From: Actinomycetota bacterium
Lineage (GTDB): Bacteria; Actinomycetota; Actinomycetes; Actinomycetales; Microbacteriaceae
NCBI GenBank assembly: GCA_016870695.1
Contig: VGAV01000034.1
Coordinates: 1 to 12,422, forward strand
DNA length: 12,422 nt
Direction: 5' to 3'
In this document: piece after piece, positions 6,514 to 12,422 of the stretch
Layout: the number at the start of each line of letters is the position of its first letter
Numbering within the stretch: the stretch's first letter is position 1
Notes under the pieces: generated by a model
Told to the model about the DNA's origin: nothing
Database searches by the model: none
The model's input: the letters and a program-made list of their open reading frames with translations, nothing else
Made by a program: the position numbers and the translations under genes

Positions 6514-7548
6514 ATGGACGAGACGGTCATGCCCGAGGCGGTCGCCCGCCTGCGCCGCTCCGATGCCGGCGGGCCGGAGTCGGAGCTCACGAGCGAGTCC
6601 TTCGCCCGGCTGACCGGCGAGATCGTTGCATCCATCTCCCGCGTCATCGACGGTAAGCCCGACGCCGTGCGCGCGGCGCTGACCGCGCTGCTGGCCGAGG
6701 GGCACCTGCTGATCGAGGACGTCCCCGGCGTCGGCAAGACGATGCTCGCGCGGGCGCTCGCCGCGACCGTCGACGCCGACGTGCGCCGCATCCAGTTCAC
6801 GCCCGACCTGCTGCCCGGCGACATCACCGGCGTCTCGGTGTTCAACCCGGTCGACCGGCAGTTCCAGTTCACGCCGGGCGCCGTGTTCGCCCACATCGTC
6901 ATCGCGGACGAGATCAACCGCTCGTCGCCGAAGACCCAGTCCTCGCTGCTGGAGGCGATGGAGGAGCGGCAGGTCACCGTCGACGGCCGCACCCACGTGC
7001 TCCCCTCGCCGTTCCTCGTCGTCGCGACGCAGAACCCCTTCGAGATGGAGGGCACGTACGCGCTGCCGGAGGCGCAGCGCGACCGCTTCCTCATGCGCAT
7101 CTCGATGGGCTACCCCGACGCGGGCGCCGAGGCCGAGATGCTGCGCCAGCGCGACACCCGCAACCCGCTCGACACCCTGCGACCGGTCGTCTCGGCGCGG
7201 CAGATCACCGCCATGATCGCGTGGGCGCGGAACGTGCATCTGGCCCCCGCCCTCGGCGAATACGCCGTCGCGCTCGCGCAGGCCACGCGCAGCCACCCCG
7301 ACATCCGCCTCGGCGCGAGCCCCCGCGCGACGCTGCAGCTCGTGCGCGCCGCGAAGGTGCGCGCGGCCCTGGACGGCCGCGGGTACGTCATCCCCGACGA
7401 CCTCTCCGCGCTGCTGGCCCCCGTCTTCGGTCACCGCCTCATCGCCAACCGCTCCGCCGCGGGCGGGCGCGCGACGGCCGTCGTCGTCGCCGATGCGCTC
7501 GAGCGGATCGCGGCCGGCGTGCGCGTCCCGCTCGCCGCGCACGCGTGA
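6514..7548 (+). CDS. MoxR-family AAA+ ATPase
   Basis: A 344-residue cytoplasmic AAA+ ATPase of the MoxR group, thought to act as a chaperone that remodels or activates the products of neighbouring genes using ATP. Walker A is PGVGKT (71-76, Lys75), Walker B is HIVIADEIN (127-135, Asp132/Glu133), sensor 1 is ATQNP (171-175), and an arginine-finger candidate lies in QRDRF (188-192). A lid domain follows, with SPRATLQLVRAAK in its C-terminal half. The ATG at 6514 is preceded by AGAGGG with good spacing; the first 25 residues are poorly conserved-looking. It is the first gene of a three-gene operon with the DUF58 and transglutaminase-like genes, an order that recurs in actinobacteria. Family assignment is firm; the client is presumed to be one of the two partners. 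Confidence 0.95.
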   Translation: MDETVMPEAVARLRRSDAGGPESELTSESFARLTGEIVASISRVIDGKPDAVRAALTALLAEGHLLIEDVPGVGKTMLARALAATVDADVRRIQFTPDLLPGDITGVSVFNPVDRQFQFTPGAVFAHIVIADEINRSSPKTQSSLLEAMEERQVTVDGRTHVLPSPFLVVATQNPFEMEGTYALPEAQRDRFLMRISMGYPDAGAEAEMLRQRDTRNPLDTLRPVVSARQITAMIAWARNVHLAPALGEYAVALAQATRSHPDIRLGASPRATLQLVRAAKVRAALDGRGYVIPDDLSALLAPVFGHRLIANRSAAGGRATAVVVADALERIAAGVRVPLAAHA

Positions 7549-7555
7549 GCGGGCC

Positions 7556-8797
7556 GTGAGACGTCTCTGGCCGCTCACCCTGCGCGGCACGGGTGCGCTC
7601 GTGCTCGCCATGACGGCCTACATCGTCGCGCAGCGCGCGGGCATCCCCGAGCTGCTGTACTTCGCGGTGCTGCTGGCCGTGCTGCTGCTGGCCGCAGCCG
7701 CAGCCCTGCTGCTCGTGCGCCGCACCGACGACGTGTCGCGCACCCTGCGGCCCGAGACCGCCGAGGTCGACCGGCTCGTCGCGGTGGAGCTGCGGGTCGG
7801 GCTGCGCACCGCACTGCCGACCGCCCCCGGGCGCTGGACCGACACCCTCCCGGCGGGACTGCGCGGCCACGCCGAGGGCGGCTTCCCTGCCACCGGCTCG
7901 GGCCTGCGTTCCGGGTCCGGTCCGATCACGCTGCGGTACGAGGCCGTGGGCGCCCGTCGCGGCGTGCACGCGCTCGGACCCCTGCAGGTCGCCACCACCG
8001 ACCCGTTCGGACTGGTCCGGCGCCGTTTCGGGCTCGGCGGAACGACCGCCGTGACGGTCGCTCCGCGCATCGTCGACCTCGCTCCCCTGCCGCCCGCGTC
8101 GGGGGAGGCGGGCGGCACACGGCAGACCGCCGCCCTGCAGCTCGGCCAGGGCGCGGACAACCTCGTCGCCCGCCCGTACGCCCCCGGCGACTCGATGCGG
8201 CGCATCCACTGGCGGGCCACCGCGCACCGCGACATGCTCATGGTCCGGCAGGAGGAGCAGGAGTCCAGCCCCGCCGCGACGGTGATCCTCGACCGCGACG
8301 TCCGGCGCTGGTCGCCCGACGCCACCGCACCCGGCGCCGACGAGGCGTTCGAGACGGCCGTCTCGGCGTGCGTCTCGGCCGTCGCGCGCCTCGTGCACGA
8401 GGGCTACACCGTGGACGTCGTCGACAGCGACGGCACGCTCCTCGCGGACCCCGTCGAGGGCGGGGAGGAAGGCGAGGCGCGTGCGCTGGCCGCGGCATTC
8501 GCGACCGTCGTCGCGCGGGACGACGGCCTCGGCCACCGCCTCGTGCCCGCCGCGGCGTCGGCTCTGCTCGGACCGGTCGTCGTCGTCACCGGGGCGCTGC
8601 AGCAGGATGACCTGGTCGCCCTCGGCGGCGTCGCGCACCACTCGGCGCTGCCCGTGCTGCTGAGCGTCGGCGGCTCCGTCGACGTCGGGGGTCTGCGCCG
8701 CGCCGGGTGGCACGCCGCGACGCTCTCGCCGGCGGGCGACGTCGCGGCGGCGTGGGACGCCGCCCTGGACCGGGGGCTCGCGCATGTCCGCGGCTGA
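7556..8797 (+). CDS. DUF58 domain protein, membrane anchored
   Basis: A 413-residue protein with two N-terminal membrane helices (about 11-28 and 33-54) and a large soluble part. The stretch RRGVHALGPLQVATTDPFGL (134-153) and the family core ARPYAPGDSMRRIHWRATAH (205-224), followed by VRQEEQE, are characteristic of DUF58. A C-terminal region resembling a von Willebrand A fold holds VILDRDVRRW. DUF58 proteins accompany MoxR ATPases and are candidate clients or adaptors; biochemical activity is not known. The GTG at 7556 is chosen because it lies 7 bp after the moxR stop and gives MRRLWPLTLRGTG directly before the first helix. No strong ribosome binding site is seen, which suggests coupling to moxR. 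Its end overlaps the next gene by 14 bp. Confidence 0.92.
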   Translation: MRRLWPLTLRGTGALVLAMTAYIVAQRAGIPELLYFAVLLAVLLLAAAAALLLVRRTDDVSRTLRPETAEVDRLVAVELRVGLRTALPTAPGRWTDTLPAGLRGHAEGGFPATGSGLRSGSGPITLRYEAVGARRGVHALGPLQVATTDPFGLVRRRFGLGGTTAVTVAPRIVDLAPLPPASGEAGGTRQTAALQLGQGADNLVARPYAPGDSMRRIHWRATAHRDMLMVRQEEQESSPAATVILDRDVRRWSPDATAPGADEAFETAVSACVSAVARLVHEGYTVDVVDSDGTLLADPVEGGEEGEARALAAAFATVVARDDGLGHRLVPAAASALLGPVVVVTGALQQDDLVALGGVAHHSALPVLLSVGGSVDVGGLRRAGWHAATLSPAGDVAAAWDAALDRGLAHVRG

Positions 8798-11099
8798 CCC
8801 GTCGACGTTCCGCTCCCCGCGCCGCCGCCGCGACGCGCTGCTGCTGTCGCTCGGCGTCCTCGCCGCGATCGTCGCCGCGCTGCTGCCGGTGTTCTCGGTC
8901 ATCGAGCCCGGCGCGTGGACGGCCGGCGCCCTCGGCGTGACCGTCGCCGTCCTCGGCACGGGCCTGGTGGCGCGCCTGTTCTCCCTCCCCGCCCTCGTGG
9001 TGAGCGTGCTCGAGGCGGGCGTCTGGATCCTTCTGCTGACGGCGATGTTCGGGCGGGGCAGCACGCTCCTCGGCATCATCCCCACCCCCGCCACCTTCGG
9101 CCTCGTCCCCGACCTCGTCGCCGCTGCGGCGGAGGAGGTGCGGGTGGGCGTGGCCCCCGTCGACGCGGCGAACGGTCTCTCCTTCGTCCTCGTCGCCGCC
9201 GTCGGCGCTCTGGCGATCGTGCTCGATCACGTCGTCCTCACGGCGCGGATGCCGCTGCTGGCGGGCGTGGGTCTCGTCGCCGTCTCGCTGATCCCGACGA
9301 TCGCCGTCCCCGCCGAGGTGGACGTGCCGGGCTTCGTCCTCCTGGCCGCGGCGATCCTCTTCCTGCTGCGGGTCGAGACCCGCTCGCGGACGGGGGCAGC
9401 GTCGGGGGACGGCGCGCGCACGACAGCCCGGCCGCGCTTCGCCGGAGCCTCCGCGACGGCGGTCGGGATCGCCGCGGTCGCGGTCGTCGTCGCGATTGTC
9501 GCGACCCCGCTGCTTCCCCAGCCGGGTCTGCGCTTCGCCTCCGGCGGAAGCGGCGGCTTCGGCTCGACCATCAACCCCAACCTCGAGCTCGGCAACGACC
9601 TGCGCCAGCCGCGGCCCGTCGACGTGCTCGACGTCCGCACGACCGCTCCGCGCGCGCCCTACCTGCGGGCGGTGACCCTCTCGCAGTTCGACGGCTCGGT
9701 CTGGGAGCCCGACACGGGCGACACGGTGCAGGTGCCTGCGGACGGTCCCGTCTTCGATCCGGTGACGGTGGATGCCGACATCCCCGTCGTCGACTGGACC
9801 ACCGACGTCGTCGTGGACGAGCTCGACAGCCCGTGGCTGCCCATCCCGTACCCGGCGCTGCAGGTGTCCGGGCTGCAGGGCGACTGGCTGGGACTTCCCC
9901 AGAACGCCACGGTCGTGACGCGCTCGGGGTCCACCCGCGACCAGGAGTACAAGATCTCCACGCGGGTGCCGCGTCCCACCCTCGAGCAGATCCGGGCGCG
10001 GCCGGTCGGCGGCGACGGCCTTCCCGACTCCGTCCGCTCGCTTCCGGACGACGTCCCGGCCGTCATCGCGGAGACGGCGCGCGCCGTGACCGCCGAGGCC
10101 CAATCCCCTTACGACGCGCTCGTCGACCTGCAGGCGTGGTTCCGCGGCACCGATTTCCGCTACTCCCTCGACGCGCCCGTCGAGGACGGCTTCGACGGGG
10201 CCGGCCTGGACGCGGTCGCACAGTTCCTGGAACGCCGCGAGGGGTACTGCGTCCACTTCGCCTCGGCGTTCGCCGTCATGGCGCGGACGCTCGACATGCC
10301 CGCGCGCATCGTCGTCGGCTACCTCCCCGGCACCCCCACGAGCGGTGCCCAGCAGGGGCAGACGACCTACACCGTCAGCTCGTCGCAGCTGCACGCGTGG
10401 CCGGAGGTGTTCTTCGAGGGCATCGGGTGGGTGCAGTTCGAACCTACCAACAGCCTCGGCGTCCCCACGTACTTCGCGCCGGGCACGACCGACGCCGAGG
10501 GCGGCGCCGTCACCACCCCGGACCAGCCGGATGCCTCTGCGCCCCAGCCCGCGCCGACGACGGCGCCCCAGCTGTCCGACGAGGACGCGGCGCCGACGGG
10601 CGGAACCGGGGCGGCCTCGGCCGCGGAGACCGACGCGACATGGGCCGCCTGGGTTGCGGGCTCCGTCGTCCTGCTGCTCCTGCTCGCCGCTCCGGCTGTG
10701 ACGCGGATGCTGCGCCGCCGCCGTCGGCGGGCCCGTGTGTTGTCCGGCGATGCCCTCGCCGCCTGGACGGCGATCCAGGAGAGAGCGATCGACCTCGGCA
10801 TCCCCGCCCCCGCCGCGGAGTCGCCGCGCCGGTACGCGGCGCGTCTGCGAGAACGGCACGGCGCCGACGCCGGCGCGCTGGACCTCCTCGTCGACGCGGT
10901 CGAACGGGCGAGCTATGCCGGCGAGGCCGTCGACGCCGACGCGGGTCCGCGCCTCGGCGCTGCGGTCGACGCCGTGGACCGGTCCCTCACCACGGCGGTG
11001 TCGCCGGTGCGCCGGCTCGTCGCGGCCGCGCTCCCCCGCTCGCTCGTCGTGCGGCCGGGCAGCGCCTACGCCGAGTCGCGGGAGCTCGTCTCGCACTGA
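8784..11099 (+). CDS. TgpA-type transglutaminase-like membrane protein (DUF3488 / transglutaminase core / DUF4129)
   Basis: A 771-residue protein. The basic N-terminus (RRRR, 13-16) is followed by about seven helices (19-40, 43-64, 68-90, 131-153, 157-174, 181-197, 222-241), then a large domain predicted outside the membrane (242-619), one more helix (620-641), a stretch of arginines and a cytoplasmic tail matching the DUF4129 position (about 655-735). The transglutaminase-like core has Cys489 in EGYCVHFASAFAVMAR, His537 in LHAWPEVF, and acidic Glu553 in WVQFEPTNS where classic family members carry Asp. A Pro/Ala/Thr-rich linker (about 575-615) joins the core to the last helix. Such proteins may cleave or crosslink peptides at the cell envelope; the substrate is unknown. 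The ATG at 8784 overlaps the DUF58 stop by 14 bp. This is the last gene of the operon. Confidence 0.93.
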   Translation: MSAADPSTFRSPRRRRDALLLSLGVLAAIVAALLPVFSVIEPGAWTAGALGVTVAVLGTGLVARLFSLPALVVSVLEAGVWILLLTAMFGRGSTLLGIIPTPATFGLVPDLVAAAAEEVRVGVAPVDAANGLSFVLVAAVGALAIVLDHVVLTARMPLLAGVGLVAVSLIPTIAVPAEVDVPGFVLLAAAILFLLRVETRSRTGAASGDGARTTARPRFAGASATAVGIAAVAVVVAIVATPLLPQPGLRFASGGSGGFGSTINPNLELGNDLRQPRPVDVLDVRTTAPRAPYLRAVTLSQFDGSVWEPDTGDTVQVPADGPVFDPVTVDADIPVVDWTTDVVVDELDSPWLPIPYPALQVSGLQGDWLGLPQNATVVTRSGSTRDQEYKISTRVPRPTLEQIRARPVGGDGLPDSVRSLPDDVPAVIAETARAVTAEAQSPYDALVDLQAWFRGTDFRYSLDAPVEDGFDGAGLDAVAQFLERREGYCVHFASAFAVMARTLDMPARIVVGYLPGTPTSGAQQGQTTYTVSSSQLHAWPEVFFEGIGWVQFEPTNSLGVPTYFAPGTTDAEGGAVTTPDQPDASAPQPAPTTAPQLSDEDAAPTGGTGAASAAETDATWAAWVAGSVVLLLLLAAPAVTRMLRRRRRRARVLSGDALAAWTAIQERAIDLGIPAPAAESPRRYAARLRERHGADAGALDLLVDAVERASYAGEAVDADAGPRLGAAVDAVDRSLTTAVSPVRRLVAAALPRSLVVRPGSAYAESRELVSH

Positions 11100-11118
11100 C
11101 GCCCGCCGCGACGGCATC

Positions 11119-11145
11119 CCCGTCCCCTCTCGTCGGGGAGACGGG
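11119..11145 (+). terminator. Imperfect hairpin after the transglutaminase-like gene
   Basis: CCCGTC (11119-11124) pairs with GACGGG (11140-11145). The stem extends inward by CCC/GGG past a bulged A (11139), with an 8-base loop. It starts 19 bases after the operon stop, so it may end operon transcription. No U run follows. Confidence 0.4.
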
Positions 11146-11173
11146 CGCCGAAAGGGGGACGTACCGGGAACGA

Positions 11174-11209
11174 CGGAGCCCCGCCGAACTCTCGTTCGGC
11201 GGGGCTCCG
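11174..11209. terminator. Perfect 16-bp hairpin between the operon end and tRNA-Ser
   Basis: CGGAGCCCCGCCGAAC (11174-11189) pairs perfectly with 11194-11209 around a TCTC loop. It starts one base beyond the CCA of the minus-strand tRNA, so it is probably that gene's terminator, and it also sits where read-through from the plus-strand operon would be stopped. There is no U tract on either side, as is common for actinobacterial terminators. Confidence 0.75.
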
Positions 11210-11210
11210 G

Positions 11211-11302
11211 TGGCGGAAGTGACAGGATTTGAACCTGCGAGGCGAGTTACCCCGCCTACATGGATTCCAGCCATGCTCCTTAGGCCGCTCGGACACACTT
11301 CC
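11211..11302 (-). tRNA. tRNA-Ser (anticodon GGA)
   Basis: Class II tRNA reading UCC/UCU serine codons. Read on the minus strand: the 5' acceptor strand GGAAGTG (11302-11296) pairs with CACTTCC (11221-11215), followed by discriminator G (11214) and an encoded CCA (11213-11211). The D stem is TCC/GGA with AGCGG in the loop. The anticodon stem CATGG/CCATG encloses CTGGAAT, giving GGA at plus-strand 11266-11268. A long variable arm typical of serine tRNAs (around GGCG...CGCC) precedes the T arm GCAGG-TTCAAAT-CCTGT. All stems pair, so the gene looks functional. An upstream promoter and a downstream hairpin make it a stand-alone unit. Confidence 0.97.
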
Positions 11303-11310
11303 AACAGACG

Positions 11311-11339
11311 ATCTTACACGGCGCTCGGCCTCGCCCGAA
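11311..11339 (-). promoter_or_regulatory. Promoter of tRNA-Ser (-35 TTCGGG, -10 TAAGAT)
   Basis: On the minus strand TTCGGG (11339-11334) and TAAGAT (11316-11311) are separated by 17 bases. The -10 is close to consensus and lies 8 bases before the mature tRNA end, so the 5' leader would be only a few bases. The -35 is weak. Confidence 0.55.
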
Positions 11340-11389
11340 CGCGCGCTCTCGCGTCGACGCAGGGAGGGGATGCCGCGAAGGGAGGACCC

Positions 11390-11806
11390 TCACCGCAGAG
11401 GGACTCCTCCGCTGCCCGCATCTCCTCCCTCCGCCGACCGCGCCTCCAGCTGGGCGACGAACTCCTCGGCCGCGGCGAGTTTGCGGCGGAGGTCGTCGCG
11501 CCGCAGCACGGCCTCCGCGCGGATGTCGTGCAGCCGGGCACCGAGTGCCGCGTCGGAGGGAGCGGCATCCAGTCCGTCGACCACCGCCAGCAGCTCGCCC
11601 ATCTGCTCGAGGGAGTAGCCGAGCGGCTTCATGCGGCGGATGAGCAGCAGGCGGGACTCGTCGTCCGCGGTGTACAGCCGGAACCCGCCCTCGCTGCGCG
11701 CCGACGGCCGCAGCAGGCCGATCTCGTCGTAGTGCCGGAGCGTCCGGATGGACAGTCCGGTGCGTTCCGCGAGCTCTCCGATCTGCATCGGCCGCGCGTC
11801 CGTCAT
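11390..11806 (-). CDS. MerR-family transcriptional regulator, cysteine-free
   Basis: A 138-residue regulator with a typical MerR N-terminal winged helix-turn-helix: [20 protein letters not shown] (7-26), then [20 protein letters not shown] (27-46) and [14 protein letters not shown] (56-69). A long helix (about 80-124) for antiparallel coiled-coil dimerisation and a short Gly-rich end follow. There is no separate ligand domain and no cysteine anywhere, so it cannot sense metals or redox through thiolates as CueR- or SoxR-type members do. Start: ATG 11806, with a modest GGGGA before it; ATG 11788 (residue 7) is an alternative. It is divergent from a SulP transporter 132 bp away and probably controls it, and itself, by twisting a promoter with long spacing (family knowledge). 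The effector is unknown. Confidence 0.92.
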   Translation of the reverse strand: MTDARPMQIGELAERTGLSIRTLRHYDEIGLLRPSARSEGGFRLYTADDESRLLLIRRMKPLGYSLEQMGELLAVVDGLDAAPSDAALGARLHDIRAEAVLRRDDLRRKLAAAEEFVAQLEARSAEGGDAGSGGVPLR

Positions 11807-11824
11807 GGCATCCCCGATCCCGCA

Positions 11825-11845
11825 ACCCTCTCGTTACGGTAGAGT
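11825..11845. promoter_or_regulatory. Candidate MerR operator (21-bp imperfect dyad)
   Basis: ACCCT (11825-11829) and AGAGT (11841-11845) are opposed ends of a 21-bp imperfect dyad (4 of 5 end pairs match), the general form of MerR-family operators. It lies between merR and sulP, overlapping TANNNT hexamers on both strands (TACGGT 11835-11840 plus; TACCGT 11841-11836 minus). A matching -35 was not identified for either direction. Confidence 0.4.
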
Positions 11846-11852
11846 CTCTTCC

Positions 11853-11868
11853 GGTCGCGTTCGCGACC
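11853..11868. promoter_or_regulatory. Perfect 7+7 bp dyad GGTCGCG-TT-CGCGACC
   Basis: Two perfect 7-bp complementary arms with a 2-base spacer lie 7 bp beyond the MerR-like dyad, in the sulP leader side of the region. It could be a second binding site. It is unlikely to fold as an RNA hairpin without opening inner pairs, because a 2-base loop is too small. The rest of the region up to sulP is C-rich and featureless. Confidence 0.35.
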
Positions 11869-11938
11869 CCCACGATTCTCTCCCCACCGCCGCGCCCGCC
11901 TGCGCGCGCCCGCCCCGCCGGAGTCCTCATGACCACCG

Positions 11939-12422
11939 CCCTCGCGCGCCCGGAACCGACCGTCCTCCAGGCGCTGCGCAGCCCGCGCCTCCTCACCCGC
12001 GAAGCCCTCGCCGGCCTCGTCGTCGCCATCGCCCTCATCCCCGAGGCCATCGCGTTCTCGATCATCGCCGGAGTCGATCCCCGCCTCGGCCTGTTCTCGT
12101 CCTTCGTGATGGCCGTGGCGATCGCCTTCCTCGGCGGGCGCCCCGCCATGATCTCCGCGGCGACGGGCGCGATCGCGCTCGTCATCGCCCCCGTCGCCCG
12201 TGAGCACGGGGTGGACTACCTCCTCGCGACCGTGATCCTCGGCGGCATCCTGCAGGTCGTCCTGGGTCTGCTCGGGGTCGCCCGGCTCATGCGCTTCATC
12301 CCCCGCAGCGTGATGATCGGCTTCGTCAACGCGCTCGCGATCCTCATCTTCATCGCGCAGGTGCCGCAGCTGATCGGCGTGCCGTGGGCGGTCTACCCGC
12401 TGGTGGCCGCGGGCCTGGCCAT
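11939..12422 (+). CDS. SulP-family inorganic anion transporter (N-terminal part)
   Basis: The first 161 residues of a SulP (SLC26-like) membrane transporter, truncated by the window edge; family members have 480-750 residues, often with a C-terminal STAS domain not reached here. After about 25 polar residues come the SulP signature [20 protein letters not shown] (29-48) and [11 protein letters not shown] (49-59), then [20 protein letters not shown] (69-88) and further helices including [20 protein letters not shown]. Such proteins exchange or symport sulfate, bicarbonate or other anions. The [14 protein letters not shown] form is typical of the YbaR-like subgroup as I recall it; the substrate is unknown. 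The ATG at 11939 has GGAG (11930-11933) with a 5-base spacer. The divergent MerR-type gene is the likely regulator. Confidence 0.93.

Noticed and set aside
10440..10442. Glu553 in place of Asp in the transglutaminase triad, considered as a sign of an inactive enzyme
   Set aside because: Cys489 and His537 are intact, Glu can replace Asp chemically, and FEPT at this position is, as I recall, common in actinobacterial TgpA-like proteins. Not notable on its own.
8586..11117. Long open frame on the minus strand opposite the DUF58 and transglutaminase-like genes (843 codons)
   Set aside because: Its product is dominated by Arg, Gly, Asp and His with no recognisable domain, as expected for the antisense of a GC-rich gene. 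The plus-strand genes carry clear family motifs.
11211..11302. tRNA-Ser as a possible integration site for a mobile element
   Set aside because: No integrase gene and no duplicated tRNA 3' end are seen on either side; neighbours look like ordinary chromosome.

Overview
The window is very GC-rich, almost gap-free bacterial DNA with third positions nearly always G or C. The content is a TPQ amine oxidase of the Arthrobacter type, a MoxR/DUF58/TgpA operon, a SulP/MerR pair and a tRNA-Ser with an encoded CCA. Together these point to a high-GC actinobacterium, most likely Microbacteriaceae (Microbacterium-like). The family assignment is inference; no rRNA or other taxonomic marker is present. I see no mobile element, CRISPR array, phage gene or clear sign of recent transfer. 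No stretch over about 200 bases lacks a gene.

Left part (1-5415), amine utilisation. Two APC-superfamily permeases lie head to head around a 203-bp control region. The left one (minus strand) runs off the window. The right one is followed by a 672-residue copper/TPQ amine oxidase with all catalytic residues intact, and then by a small Met/His-containing membrane protein 4 bp downstream. The likely logic is that an amine is imported and then deaminated oxidatively to aldehyde, ammonia and hydrogen peroxide. The last gene, and an unusual Cys/His-rich tail on the oxidase, may relate to copper supply (inference). The control region holds an 8+8 bp inverted repeat and a 10-bp palindrome; no regulator is encoded nearby.

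Middle part (5433-11099). A ROK-family sugar-kinase-like gene on the minus strand converges on the amine cluster. It is divergent from a tightly packed three-gene operon: MoxR AAA+ ATPase, DUF58 protein, and a multi-spanning TgpA-type transglutaminase-like protein. The 7-bp gap and 14-bp overlap imply coupled translation. This is a recurrent actinobacterial arrangement thought to act at the cell envelope, but its substrate is not known to me. The ROK protein lacks the family's Cys zinc motif and several sugar-contact consensus residues.

Right part (11100-12422). The operon end and a minus-strand tRNA-Ser(GGA) are separated by two hairpins, one with a perfect 16-bp stem. Beyond the tRNA, a cysteine-free MerR-type regulator on the minus strand is divergent from the start of a SulP anion transporter cut by the window edge. 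A MerR-like 21-bp dyad and a second perfect dyad lie between them.

Across the window the hexamer GGATGC/GCATCC recurs about 30 times on the two strands by hand count, against roughly 8 expected from base composition. No wholly new multi-gene system is evident. The best leads are the metal-rich oxidase tail with its membrane neighbour, the divergent ROK protein, the candidate operators, and the hexamer.
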